A stretch of 64,000 nt of DNA, taken from the NCBI RefSeq assembly GCF_020216065.1, contig NZ_JAIWNA010000002.1:620001-684000 (forward strand), given 5' to 3'. Under the pieces are notes generated by a model. That model was not told the origin of the DNA and did not search any database. It saw only the letters and a list, made by a program, of their open reading frames with translations. The stretch is from Nocardia rosealba. Lineage in GTDB: Bacteria; Actinomycetota; Actinomycetes; Mycobacteriales; Mycobacteriaceae. The position numbers were made by a program, and so were the translations under genes. Position 1 is the stretch's first letter, and every line of letters begins with the position of its first letter. Shown piece by piece: positions 1 to 7,618 of the stretch.

Positions 1-693
1 CGCAGGCAGTTGGTCTGCCTACCGCCCGGTGGTGCGTCCGCCGCGTTCTATCGTGACCTCGCCCGCCACCTCGGTCCCGGCATCGAGGTCCTCGCCGCGC
101 AGTACCCGGGGCGCCAGGACCGCTTCGGCGACCCGCTCATCACCGACCTGCACGAGCTGGCCGATCGCATCGCCGCCGATCTGCTGCGGCAGCCACCCGC
201 TCCGCGTGCCCTGTTCGGTCACAGCATGGGCGCCACCGTCGCCTACGAGGTGGCGCGGCGACTCGCGGCCGGCGGGCAACCGGTGCTGGAACTGATCGTC
301 TCCGGCCGTCCCGCGCCGGATTTCGTCGAGACGGGACTCCTGCACAAGGCCTCCGACGCCGACCTCATCGACAACCTCGAGCGCCTGGCCGCCGATCCGG
401 TGCCGGTGCGGCTGCTGCGCACCGAGCCGAGCCTGGCCGACCTGGTTCTACCCGGTGTCCGGGCCGATTACCAGGCCGTCGAGACCTATCGCCACCGGCC
501 GGGCCCGGTTCTCGATTGCCCGGTGGCCGCCTTCGTCAGCACCGAGGATCCCACCACGAGCCGAGCTCAGGCCGAGCAGTGGCAGACGGTGACCGATGGA
601 CCGTTCAGCCTGCACACCTTCCCCGGCGGGCACTTCTACTTCGACGGCGATCCCGGCGCGGTCGCCGAGCAGCTCACGCGGTGTCTGACGTGA
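1..693 (+). CDS. Type II thioesterase (TesA/GrsT family), 5' end outside window
   Basis: The reading frame is already open at base 1 and the family signature 'CLPPGGASA' begins at once, so only a short N-terminus is missing. This is an alpha/beta hydrolase of the external thioesterase family that removes misloaded acyl groups from NRPS/PKS carrier domains. Visible: substrate-entry motif 'YPGRQDR', nucleophile elbow 'GHSMGA' (bases about 217-234), and a terminal histidine motif 'GGHFYF'. Such genes normally sit in NRPS/PKS clusters, so a megasynthase locus probably lies to the left. Its last 20 bases overlap the convergent DUF2784 gene. Family is secure; the pathway is not visible. Confidence 0.9.
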   Translation, partial: RRQLVCLPPGGASAAFYRDLARHLGPGIEVLAAQYPGRQDRFGDPLITDLHELADRIAADLLRQPPAPRALFGHSMGATVAYEVARRLAAGGQPVLELIVSGRPAPDFVETGLLHKASDADLIDNLERLAADPVPVRLLRTEPSLADLVLPGVRADYQAVETYRHRPGPVLDCPVAAFVSTEDPTTSRAQAEQWQTVTDGPFSLHTFPGGHFYFDGDPGAVAEQLTRCLT

Positions 694-1048
694 ACGAGCG
701 GTGGTGCAGACGCAGGTAGCCGAGCCAGGAGACCAGGACGGCGGTCGCGGCCACGGCCCGGACCAGTCCGAGGGCGCTGTCGGGATAGATCACGCCGGTG
801 AGGTAATGGTCGATGAAGCCGGCTTCAGGGAGGCCGGAAACGCCCGCGCGGGCGCGGGCCCAGTTCTCGGCGTAGGTCAGGGGACAGTCGAAACCGATGA
901 GGATGGTGCCGAAACCCCAGGACGCGGCGAGCAGGTGAGCCCCGATGGTGCGCGGCCACCGCCACGCCACGAAACCGCCGGCGACCACGTACGCGATGAA
1001 CGCGACGTGGGTGACGGCGATCAGATCGGCCAACACCCGGAACGGCAC
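674..1048 (-). CDS. DUF2784 family membrane protein
   Basis: A 124-residue protein with three to four hydrophobic segments: near the N-terminus ('VTHVAFIAYVVAGGFVAW'), after 'GAHLLAASWGFGTILIGFDC', and near the C-terminus ('VRAVAATAVLVSWLGYL'). The conserved 'CPLTYAENW' and 'GFIDHYLTGVIYP' stretches match DUF2784, a family of small integral membrane proteins of unknown function. Start is GTG; a nearby ATG at 1050 is out of frame. It overlaps the 3' end of the thioesterase gene by 20 bases on the opposite strand, which leaves no room for a separate terminator. Confidence 0.85.
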   Translation of the reverse strand: MPFRVLADLIAVTHVAFIAYVVAGGFVAWRWPRTIGAHLLAASWGFGTILIGFDCPLTYAENWARARAGVSGLPEAGFIDHYLTGVIYPDSALGLVRAVAATAVLVSWLGYLRLHHRSFTSDTA

Positions 1049-1119
1049 ATATCCAGATTAAGCGGCCGCCCGCCGATCGGAATCATGATCAACATTCCGG
1101 TTCGGCATCGACCAGGTGA

Positions 1120-2550
1120 TCACCAGGGTGACGGCCGGTAGTCCTTCAGGAAGCATCCGTAGAGGTCGACGCCATTCTCGCCCTGCACGATCGGGTCGTA
1201 GACGCGGGCGGCGCCGTCGACCAGATCGAGGGGTGCGTGGAAGCCCTCCTCGGCCAGGCGGACCTTGGTGTAGTGCGGACGTTCGTCGGTGATCCACCCG
1301 GTGTCGACCGCGGTCATCAGGATCGAATCGGACTCGAACATCTCGAGCGCGCTGGTGCGGGTGAGCATGTTCAACGCGGCCTTGGCCATGTTCGTGTGCG
1401 GGTGACCGGGGCCCTTGTAGCCGCGACTGAACTGGCCTTCCATCGCCGACACGTTCACCACGTACTTGCGCCTGCCCGGCGCCGCCGCCATCGCCGGCCG
1501 CAACCGCGACACCAGGATGAACGGTGCCACCGAATTGCACAGTTGCACCTCGAGCAGTTCGGTGGCGTCCACCTCGCCGACGGTCTGCACCCAACTGTTG
1601 GTGTGCGCCAGATCGGGCACGAGCCCACCGGCGTCGATGGCCACGCCCGCCGCGATCCGCTCCGGCGTCGCCGAACCCGCGACCAAGGCCAGTTCGGCCA
1701 CGTCGACGGCCGACAACGACGGTGTGAGCGAGGCGGTGAGCGCCGTCGGATGCGCCTGCATCGTCTTGCCGAAGGTGACCATCTCCGGCAGCATCCCGAC
1801 GGGCAGCGGCGCGGACTCGGCCTCGACCAGCGCGCTGTAGGCACCGGCCGAACGGCGAACGGTCTGGGCGGCGTTGTTGATCAGGATGTCGAGCGGGCCC
1901 TGCGCCGCGACATCGTCGGCGAGGGCGACCACCTGGGCCGGGTCACGCAGGTCGATCCCGACGATGCGCAGCCGGTGCAGCCAGTCGCCGCTGTCCTCCA
2001 TCGCGGCGAAGCGGCGGATGGCGTCGTTGGGGAACCGGGTGGTGATGGTGGTGTGGGCGCCGTCGCGCAGCAGCCGCAGCGCGATGTACATGCCGATCTT
2101 GGCGCGGCCGCCGGTGAGCAGCGCGCGCTTGCCGGACAGGTCGGTGCGGGCATCGCGCTTGGCGTGGCTCGACGCCGCGCACTCGGGGCACAGCTGGTGA
2201 TAGAAGGCGTCGACCTGGGTGTAGCGCTGCTTACAGATGTAGCAGGGACGTGCCCGCACCAGCGTTCCCGCGGTTTCGCCGTCGGCGGCGGACTTGATCG
2301 GGATGCCCGCGGTCTCGTCGTCGATGCGCTGCGGCGAACCGGTCGCGGTCGAGGCGATCACGGCGCGGTCGGCTTCGGCGACCTGCTGCCTGGCCTCGAT
2401 CCGGCGGCGCTGCTTGAGCTTTTTGAACATGTGGCCAACCGCGCGCTGCACCGCGATCGAATCGGGGTGTTCCTTTTCCAGCTGCCCGGCCTGTTCGAGC
2501 ACCCGCAGGCAGGTCGCCAACTCGTCCGGATCGATCGTCTTCTCGGTCAT
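1120..2550 (-). CDS. SDR-type oxidoreductase with N-terminal zinc-ribbon extension
   Basis: A 476-residue protein. Residues 1-100 are charged and helical. About residues 103-124 hold two CxxC pairs ('CYICKQR' and 'CPEC'), a likely zinc ribbon. From about 140 a Rossmann SDR domain starts ('LLTGGRAKIGMYIAL'), with 'NNAAQT' and 'VVNVSAMEGQ' strands. The catalytic YxxxK is not canonical: the lysine lies in 'HTNMAKAALNML' with no Tyr four residues before it, and the glycine motif has Lys in place of a Gly. It is probably an NAD(P)-binding enzyme, but normal SDR catalysis is doubtful. Alternative ATG at 2565: an AAGGA directly abuts that ATG and lies 15 bases before the 2550 ATG, so the start is ambiguous. 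Divergent from the TetR gene, which may control it. Substrate unknown. Confidence 0.8.
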   Translation of the reverse strand: MTEKTIDPDELATCLRVLEQAGQLEKEHPDSIAVQRAVGHMFKKLKQRRRIEARQQVAEADRAVIASTATGSPQRIDDETAGIPIKSAADGETAGTLVRARPCYICKQRYTQVDAFYHQLCPECAASSHAKRDARTDLSGKRALLTGGRAKIGMYIALRLLRDGAHTTITTRFPNDAIRRFAAMEDSGDWLHRLRIVGIDLRDPAQVVALADDVAAQGPLDILINNAAQTVRRSAGAYSALVEAESAPLPVGMLPEMVTFGKTMQAHPTALTASLTPSLSAVDVAELALVAGSATPERIAAGVAIDAGGLVPDLAHTNSWVQTVGEVDATELLEVQLCNSVAPFILVSRLRPAMAAAPGRRKYVVNVSAMEGQFSRGYKGPGHPHTNMAKAALNMLTRTSALEMFESDSILMTAVDTGWITDERPHYTKVRLAEEGFHAPLDLVDGAARVYDPIVQGENGVDLYGCFLKDYRPSPW

Positions 2551-2688
2551 CGGGGAGTGCGGCATTCCTTCGTGCGGGAGCGGTGGTCGGAAATATTGTC
2601 TCATTAGCCGTGCGACGGACCCGCTGGGTATCGTTGTGCACCGCCTCCGCAACCCTGCGGCGGCCGCAGAACCCGACGGAGCGCCCCG

Positions 2689-3330
2689 ATTTCCCCGTTC
2701 GACACCGACACAGCAGACCCGCCGCGCAGGCGCCGGCTCGAACCCGACGAGCGTCGGGCGCAGATTTTGGCATGTGCCATCGAGATGTTCGGTGAACGCC
2801 CGTACGCGGCGGTGTCGACCGCGGAACTCGCCCAGCGTGCCGGGGTCGCGCGCGGGCTCATCAACCACTACTTCGGCAACAAGCGTGATCTGTACCTGGC
2901 CGTTGTCCGCCGGATGGTCACGCTGCCCCGCCTCGAGAAGGTGTCCATTCCGCAGGGCAGCCCGGTCGAACGCGTCGATGCCATCGTGTCGTGGTTGCTC
3001 GACACCATCGCCGAACATGGCAGCACCTGGGTGAAGGTGACCAGCCACGAAGGTGTGGGCGACGACCCCGAGGTGCAGCAGATCCTCGACCAGGCCGACG
3101 ACGCCGCCGCCGAGCGCATGCTGCTGATGATCGGCCGCTCCGATATGGCAGACGATGCACAATTGCGCGCACTGGTCGTTTCCTACGCGGGCATGGTGAA
3201 AGTGGCCGGGCGCGAATGGCTCACCCGTGGCACGCTCACCCGCCCCCAGGTGCACCGGCTGCTCACCGACACCCTGCTCACCCTCATCGATCGCACGATT
3301 CCCCATGTGAAGTCGTCCTCAGCCGATTAG
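2689..3330 (+). CDS. TetR family transcriptional regulator, possible ATT start
   Basis: TetR-type repressor with an N-terminal helix-turn-helix ('STAELAQRAGVARGLINHYF', then 'GNKRDLY') and a variable ligand-binding C-terminal domain. In this frame the first ATG/GTG/TTG after the upstream stop at 2605-2607 is TTG 2767, which would cut into helix 1 and has no good ribosome site. The in-frame codons before it encode the Arg-rich N-terminus and 'ERRAQIL' expected of the family. An ATT at 2689 has GGAG seven bases upstream (2678-2681) and gives 213 residues. I therefore propose ATT initiation; a sequencing error near the start is the alternative. Divergent from the SDR gene, its likely target. Confidence 0.75.
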   Translation: MSPFDTDTADPPRRRRLEPDERRAQILACAIEMFGERPYAAVSTAELAQRAGVARGLINHYFGNKRDLYLAVVRRMVTLPRLEKVSIPQGSPVERVDAIVSWLLDTIAEHGSTWVKVTSHEGVGDDPEVQQILDQADDAAAERMLLMIGRSDMADDAQLRALVVSYAGMVKVAGREWLTRGTLTRPQVHRLLTDTLLTLIDRTIPHVKSSSAD

Positions 3331-3456
3331 GAGTTAGCCCACTCTTTCCCGGTTGCGCTGCCCGGCGGCGCGCGAGTCCCTATCCTCTTCGCGTAACCCC
3401 GCGCCGCACGCTGTTTCGTTTCCGCGGCCGGGGAGATCGAGAGGGACCCGGGGTTG

Positions 3457-4155
3457 ATGGCACGATACGAGCAGTGGAACGACGACCCCGATGAGGAGTT
3501 CGAGGACCGGCGCTGGAACGGTCAGCGTTGGCCGCACGCCACCGCGGAGGACTCCGCGCGCGACGACCAGCCACGGGTGAATCCGTACGCGATGGTGGCG
3601 CTGGCCGCGGCCCTCGTCCTGCTGTTCCCGATCGCGATCGTCTTCGCGCTGCTGTCGTACGGGCATCCGCGTGGGCGGGGGATCGCGATGCTCGCACTGC
3701 TGCTCGGTATCGCCGAGGTCGCCGCGGTGGCGGTGGCCGGAATGGTGCTCTTCGGCGGACTGGAACTCGAGATGCCTGCGTTGGCGAGCAAGGCGGCGAC
3801 CACACCGGTCGCGGTGACCACCACCGAGGCGGTGCCGTCGGTCGGTGCGCCGACATCGGTCGGATCCACCCCGGTCCTGAGCCAGCCCGCCGCGAGTGTG
3901 GTGCAAAAAGGCACACCCTGCCAAGCCGAACAGGTCGGCCTGCTCGGCGTCGCCGCCGACGGCGCCACCCTGCTGTGCCTGCGCTCCGACAAGGGCCACA
4001 CCTGGTCGGGCCCGCACCGCGTAGCAGGCTCCTACTACACCGAGGGGGAGCCCTGCGACCCATCGGTCGACAAAACCGGCCGCACCACCGACAACCACGC
4101 CCTGGTCTGCGAAGGCAAAGCGAACACCGGCACCTGGGTCCCCTGGACCGAGTAG
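3457..4155 (+). CDS. Membrane protein with extracytoplasmic C-terminal domain, unknown function
   Basis: A 232-residue protein: an acidic, tryptophan-containing cytoplasmic N-terminus (about 45 residues), two adjacent hydrophobic helices ('MVALAAALVLLFPIAIVFAL' and 'IAMLALLLGIAEVAAVAVAG') with a 'GHPRGRG' turn, a Thr/Ser/Val/Pro linker, and a small C-terminal domain with four cysteines (in 'GTPCQAE', 'LLCLR', 'EPCDPS', 'LVCEG') suited to two disulfides. The helix pair resembles DUF4190-type modules of actinobacteria. ATG 3457 is preferred over TTG 3454 because of the GAGAGGG upstream. A surface-exposed role is inference; no catalytic residues were recognised. Confidence 0.7.
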   Translation: MARYEQWNDDPDEEFEDRRWNGQRWPHATAEDSARDDQPRVNPYAMVALAAALVLLFPIAIVFALLSYGHPRGRGIAMLALLLGIAEVAAVAVAGMVLFGGLELEMPALASKAATTPVAVTTTEAVPSVGAPTSVGSTPVLSQPAASVVQKGTPCQAEQVGLLGVAADGATLLCLRSDKGHTWSGPHRVAGSYYTEGEPCDPSVDKTGRTTDNHALVCEGKANTGTWVPWTE

Positions 4156-4255
4156 GTCGGTTTCGGTCCGTAGCCGCACGACTCCGAGGAAACGAACTGC
4201 CATGGCATTACGACATCACAGGTAGCTTCGCCCACACTTCGAAGGCGGCCTCGCG

Positions 4256-4807
4256 ATGATGAAGCGTATTTTTCTCATCTCTGCAGTTTTCGGCTTCGCG
4301 TTGCTGCTCTTCGCCTGTCAAAGCGACGATCGGCAAGAGCGTCTGCCCAATTCCACATCGGCGGTTGCCCCGGCTTCCAGTCTCACGCCCACTCCGCAAT
4401 CACCGCCAGCGCCCCCAGCCGAGGGGCCGGATATTCCGCCGGCAGTCGAACCTGTCGTGCCCCAACCCTCCGTAATCGCGCCCGTGCCTTCTCGATCGGA
4501 GCAGCCGCTGGAATATTCGTGCAGCGATGCTGCATGGCGTGAGGCGATGGGCGCCGAAGGCGACGCACTTTGTGGCTCGACCTGGCAGCCCTATCCGCCG
4601 CCTACCTCGACGCCTGCGGCTTTCCTCTACTGCGACGGAACTGTAGGAATTTACGACGCAGGCGGCTACCAGTACGGGGATCCGAAGTGTGTGAACGGTT
4701 CGAAAGCACCGCAAACTTACACAGACGAGCAAGGCGAATGGATTTACATCTGTACTGGTCCCGATGACCCCAGGCCGGCCGCAGAATGCACCATTCCAGC
4801 GAACTGA
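4256..4807 (+). CDS. Putative lipoprotein, unknown function
   Basis: A 183-residue exported protein. The N-terminus is a type II signal peptide: basic 'MMKR', a hydrophobic core and lipobox 'LLFAC' with Cys near residue 21. A long Pro/Ser/Ala-rich linker follows (about residues 35-85), then a compact domain with several Cys (in 'YSCSD', 'ALCGS', 'LYCDG', 'PKCVN', 'YICTG', 'AECTI') and aromatic residues. It probably sits on the outer face of the cytoplasmic membrane. The cysteine-rich end loosely recalls that of the preceding gene, so the two may be functionally related. No family recognised. Confidence 0.65.
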   Translation: MMKRIFLISAVFGFALLLFACQSDDRQERLPNSTSAVAPASSLTPTPQSPPAPPAEGPDIPPAVEPVVPQPSVIAPVPSRSEQPLEYSCSDAAWREAMGAEGDALCGSTWQPYPPPTSTPAAFLYCDGTVGIYDAGGYQYGDPKCVNGSKAPQTYTDEQGEWIYICTGPDDPRPAAECTIPAN

Positions 4808-4844
4808 TTCACGTTGTGAAGCTGATCCGCGCCCACCGAATAGG

Positions 4845-5843
4845 TCAGTCCTTCTTTGCTCGGCTGGGCTGGACGCGGGGTGGTTCGTTGGGCATTTTCG
4901 GGTATTGGGGTGGCCAGGGGGCGTCCATCAGGCCTGCGGCCATGTCCTTGTCGGACATGGTGAGGAGTGGTTCGATCGACTGTGGGGTGCGGTCGGCCCA
5001 GGGGTCGCCGCGTTCGGCCAGTCGGGTGGGGACGGTGGCGAGGGTGAGTTCGTCGGGGATGATGGTGTCGAGTTCGTCCCAGGCGATGGGGGTCGAGACC
5101 TGGCCGCCCACCTTGGGGCGTACGGACCAGGCGCCGAACACGGTTTTGTGGGGTGCGTTCTGGTTGTAGTCGACGAAGACCCGGCTGCCGCGTTCCTCCT
5201 TCCACCACTGGGCGGTGATCTCCTCGGGGAAGCGGCGCTCGAGTTCGCGGGCGAGAGCCACGGCCGCGGCCCGCACCTGGTAGCCGTCCCATCGGGGTTC
5301 GAGCATCGCGTAGATGTGCAGGCCGCGTGAGCCGGACGTCTTGACCAGGGCATCGATGCCGAGCTCGGCGAGCAGTTCGCGGGTGCGCACGGCGGCGCCG
5401 CGCAGATCGTCGAAGGTGATGCCGGGCGAGGGGTCGAGGTCGATGCGTAGTTCGTCGGCGATCCGCAGGTCGGGCACGTGGTTGGGCCACACGTGGAAAC
5501 CGAGACAGCCCTGGTTCACCGCCCACAGCACGTGTGCCAGATCGTGGGCGACCAGCGCGTCGCTCGTCGTGCCGTTCGGGGTGGTGACCTCGACGGTCTG
5601 CAACCAGTCCGGCGCGGTCTTGGGGACGCGCTTCTGGAACCACGATTTGCCGGACGCACCGTCGGGATAGCGTTCGAGCAGCAGCGGCCGGTCACCGATG
5701 ACGCCGAGCAGGGGTTCGGCCACGGCCTGGTAGTAGCGCACCAGGTCGAGCTTCGTCTCACCGCGTTTGCTGAAGTACACCTTGTCGGGATGACTGATGG
5801 TCAGCGTGCGCCCGTCGACCTCGATCTCGACCCCCGCGCTCAT
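4845..5843 (-). CDS. LigD-type DNA polymerase/primase domain protein (end joining)
   Basis: A 332-residue stand-alone version of the archaeo-eukaryotic primase-type polymerase domain of LigD, which fills gaps and adds (ribo)nucleotides during non-homologous end joining. Visible: the family start 'LTISHPDKVYF', then 'KLDLVRYY', metal-site 'RIDLDPSPG', and catalytic-region 'TSGSRGLHIYAML'. The C-terminus ends in a Lys/Pro-rich tail with no nuclease or ligase domain. Its ATG overlaps the TGA of the upstream ligase gene by four bases, so the two are translationally coupled. No Ku gene lies in the window. Confidence 0.9.
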   Translation of the reverse strand: MSAGVEIEVDGRTLTISHPDKVYFSKRGETKLDLVRYYQAVAEPLLGVIGDRPLLLERYPDGASGKSWFQKRVPKTAPDWLQTVEVTTPNGTTSDALVAHDLAHVLWAVNQGCLGFHVWPNHVPDLRIADELRIDLDPSPGITFDDLRGAAVRTRELLAELGIDALVKTSGSRGLHIYAMLEPRWDGYQVRAAAVALARELERRFPEEITAQWWKEERGSRVFVDYNQNAPHKTVFGAWSVRPKVGGQVSTPIAWDELDTIIPDELTLATVPTRLAERGDPWADRTPQSIEPLLTMSDKDMAAGLMDAPWPPQYPKMPNEPPRVQPSRAKKD

Positions 5844-6919
5844 GACCGCACCCCGAAGATCGCGTCCAGTTCGGCCGGAGCCACCTCGTCGAGCTGGGCG
5901 TATGTGCACGATTCGGGTGTGCGGTCGGGCCGGAACCTCACCAGCCGCCCGCCGTGCCGGAACCGCCCCGACTGCACGTGTTCGTAGCGCACCTCGGCGA
6001 CCAGTTCGGGCCGCAACGGCTCCCAGGACAGGTCTTTGCCGCCGGTCCACCGGCTCACCCCGCCGGGCATCTTGCCGTCGGCATTGGCCTGGGCCACCGC
6101 GTCGGCCCAGTCACGCCACGGATGGTCCACCAGCGCGTTCTCGCGTAACGGTGCCAGCTCACCGAGCAATTCGCGGCGCCGGGCGGCGGTGAAACTCGAC
6201 GCGACGCCCACGTGGTGGAGGTTGCCCTTGTCGTCGAAGAGGCCGAGCAGCAGCGAGCCGACCCCTTCGCCGTCCTTGTGCATCCGGTAGCCGGCGACCA
6301 CGCAATCGGCGGTGCGTTCGTGTTTGATCTTGAGCATCACCCGCTTGTCCTGCATGTACGCGAGGTCGTCGGCCTTGGCCATCACTCCGTCGAAACCCGC
6401 GCCCTCGAACCGGGTGAACCAGTCCTGAGCCGTGTCCGGGTCCTGGGTGATGGGGGTGAGATGGATGCGGCCGGGTGCGGCTTGCAGCAGCGTTTCCAGT
6501 TCCCGGCGCCGTTCGGAGAACGGCTCACCGGTGAGGTCGCGATCGCCGTTGGCGAGCAGGTCGAAGGCGACGAAACTGGCCGGGGTCTCGACGGCGAGCT
6601 TGTTCACCCGCGAGGCGGCCGGGTGCAGGCGCTGCTGGAGTGTGTCGAAATCCAAACCGTTCTCGGTGACGACCACGATCTCACCGTCGATCACACACCG
6701 TTGCGGCAGTGCCGCTTTGAGCAGGTCGACCAATTCGGGGAAATACCGGGTGAGCGGACGATCATTGCGCGAACCCAGTTCGAGTTCGTCGCCGTCGCGG
6801 AAGACGATGCAGCGGAAGCCGTCCCATTTGGGTTCGTAGCTCAGCCCGGGTTCGCGGGGCAGCGACGGTGTGGATTTGGCCAGCATCGGGCGCACTGGCG
6901 GCATCACCGGTAGATCCAT
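5840..6919 (-). CDS. ATP-dependent DNA ligase (LigC/LigD ligase-domain type)
   Basis: A 359-residue ATP-dependent ligase that seals nicks through a lysyl-AMP intermediate. Motif I 'YEPKWDGFR' carries the adenylated lysine near residue 30; 'IDGEIVV' (motif III), 'FVAFDLLA', 'EGAGFDGVMAK' (motif IV) and 'RVMLKIKHERTADCVV' (motif V) follow, then an OB-fold domain containing 'LGLFDDKG' and 'VRYEHVQSGRFRHG'. Start ATG has GAGGAG upstream. First gene of a two-gene operon with the LigD-type polymerase, making a two-polypeptide equivalent of LigD without the phosphoesterase domain. Confidence 0.92.
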   Translation of the reverse strand: MDLPVMPPVRPMLAKSTPSLPREPGLSYEPKWDGFRCIVFRDGDELELGSRNDRPLTRYFPELVDLLKAALPQRCVIDGEIVVVTENGLDFDTLQQRLHPAASRVNKLAVETPASFVAFDLLANGDRDLTGEPFSERRRELETLLQAAPGRIHLTPITQDPDTAQDWFTRFEGAGFDGVMAKADDLAYMQDKRVMLKIKHERTADCVVAGYRMHKDGEGVGSLLLGLFDDKGNLHHVGVASSFTAARRRELLGELAPLRENALVDHPWRDWADAVAQANADGKMPGGVSRWTGGKDLSWEPLRPELVAEVRYEHVQSGRFRHGGRLVRFRPDRTPESCTYAQLDEVAPAELDAIFGVRS

Positions 6920-7042
6920 CCGATCCTCCTCGCGGGTTCCTGTCACCCGTATCGACGTCGCGAGCGCACCCGATTCATCGGTGCCATGCGATCGTAGGCC
7001 GGGGGACCGACACACACGCGGATCGTGATCAGCGCGTTCGGA

Positions 7043-7426
7043 TCAGCTGTCGAGCCAGCCGTGTTCGTCGGCGAAGGTGGTGAACCGGTCGCGAATGGTG
7101 ATGATCTCGGCGGCGGTGAGGGCGGGCGATGCCTCGAGCAGGAGTTCGGTGATCTGCCTGCGCATTTCCTCGGACCCGAGCCGATCGCCTCCGCCCTTGC
7201 GACTACGGGCGCTCGGGGCACTGTGCCCGGCGGCGGTCAGGTTGACGGCTTTGGGGCCGCGATCGCCCTCGGTGACCTCGAATTCGAAAAGCCTGCCCTG
7301 GCGCAGTTCGTCCTCGTCCAGACCGATGTCGTTGACGTGGACGAACACATCGGGCCCACCGTCTTCGGGGCGGATGAACCCGAAACCCCGCGAACCATCG
7401 AAAGACACCAATTTCCCGACAGACAC
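7043..7426 (-). CDS. Cold-shock domain protein with C-terminal extension
   Basis: A 127-residue protein with an N-terminal cold-shock OB fold of about 65 residues: RNP1 'SRGFGFI' and RNP2 'DVFVHV' are intact, preceded by 'VGKLVSFDG'. A basic linker ('ARSRKGGGDR') and a helical C-terminal segment of about 45 residues follow. This matches the longer actinobacterial CspB-like proteins rather than the 67-residue CspA type. It should bind single-stranded RNA/DNA as a chaperone. Start is GTG with GAGGAG upstream. Divergent from the condensation-domain gene; bases 7427-7618 hold both promoters. Confidence 0.88.
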   Translation of the reverse strand: MSVGKLVSFDGSRGFGFIRPEDGGPDVFVHVNDIGLDEDELRQGRLFEFEVTEGDRGPKAVNLTAAGHSAPSARSRKGGGDRLGSEEMRRQITELLLEASPALTAAEIITIRDRFTTFADEHGWLDS

Positions 7427-7618
7427 CGACCAGCTCCTCGCTCCGCTTTCCCGTCGCCCACTCTAACGCGGCTTTTGGGTGTTTTCTCCGGAAAGTGGAT
7501 AGTCGGCGACGGCCCGGTGCGGGGTGGCCCAGGCCTGGTCACGATGCGGTAACTGTTTGTTCACATCGGCTCGTTAGCGTCCCACATCTGTTTCGAGACG
7601 GGTGGAGGTTGGCGGTCT

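Noticed and set aside
1120..3306. N-terminal extension of the SDR gene to 3306
   Set aside because: The extra 250 codons overlap the TetR gene antisense and resemble no SDR; the true start is near 2550-2565.
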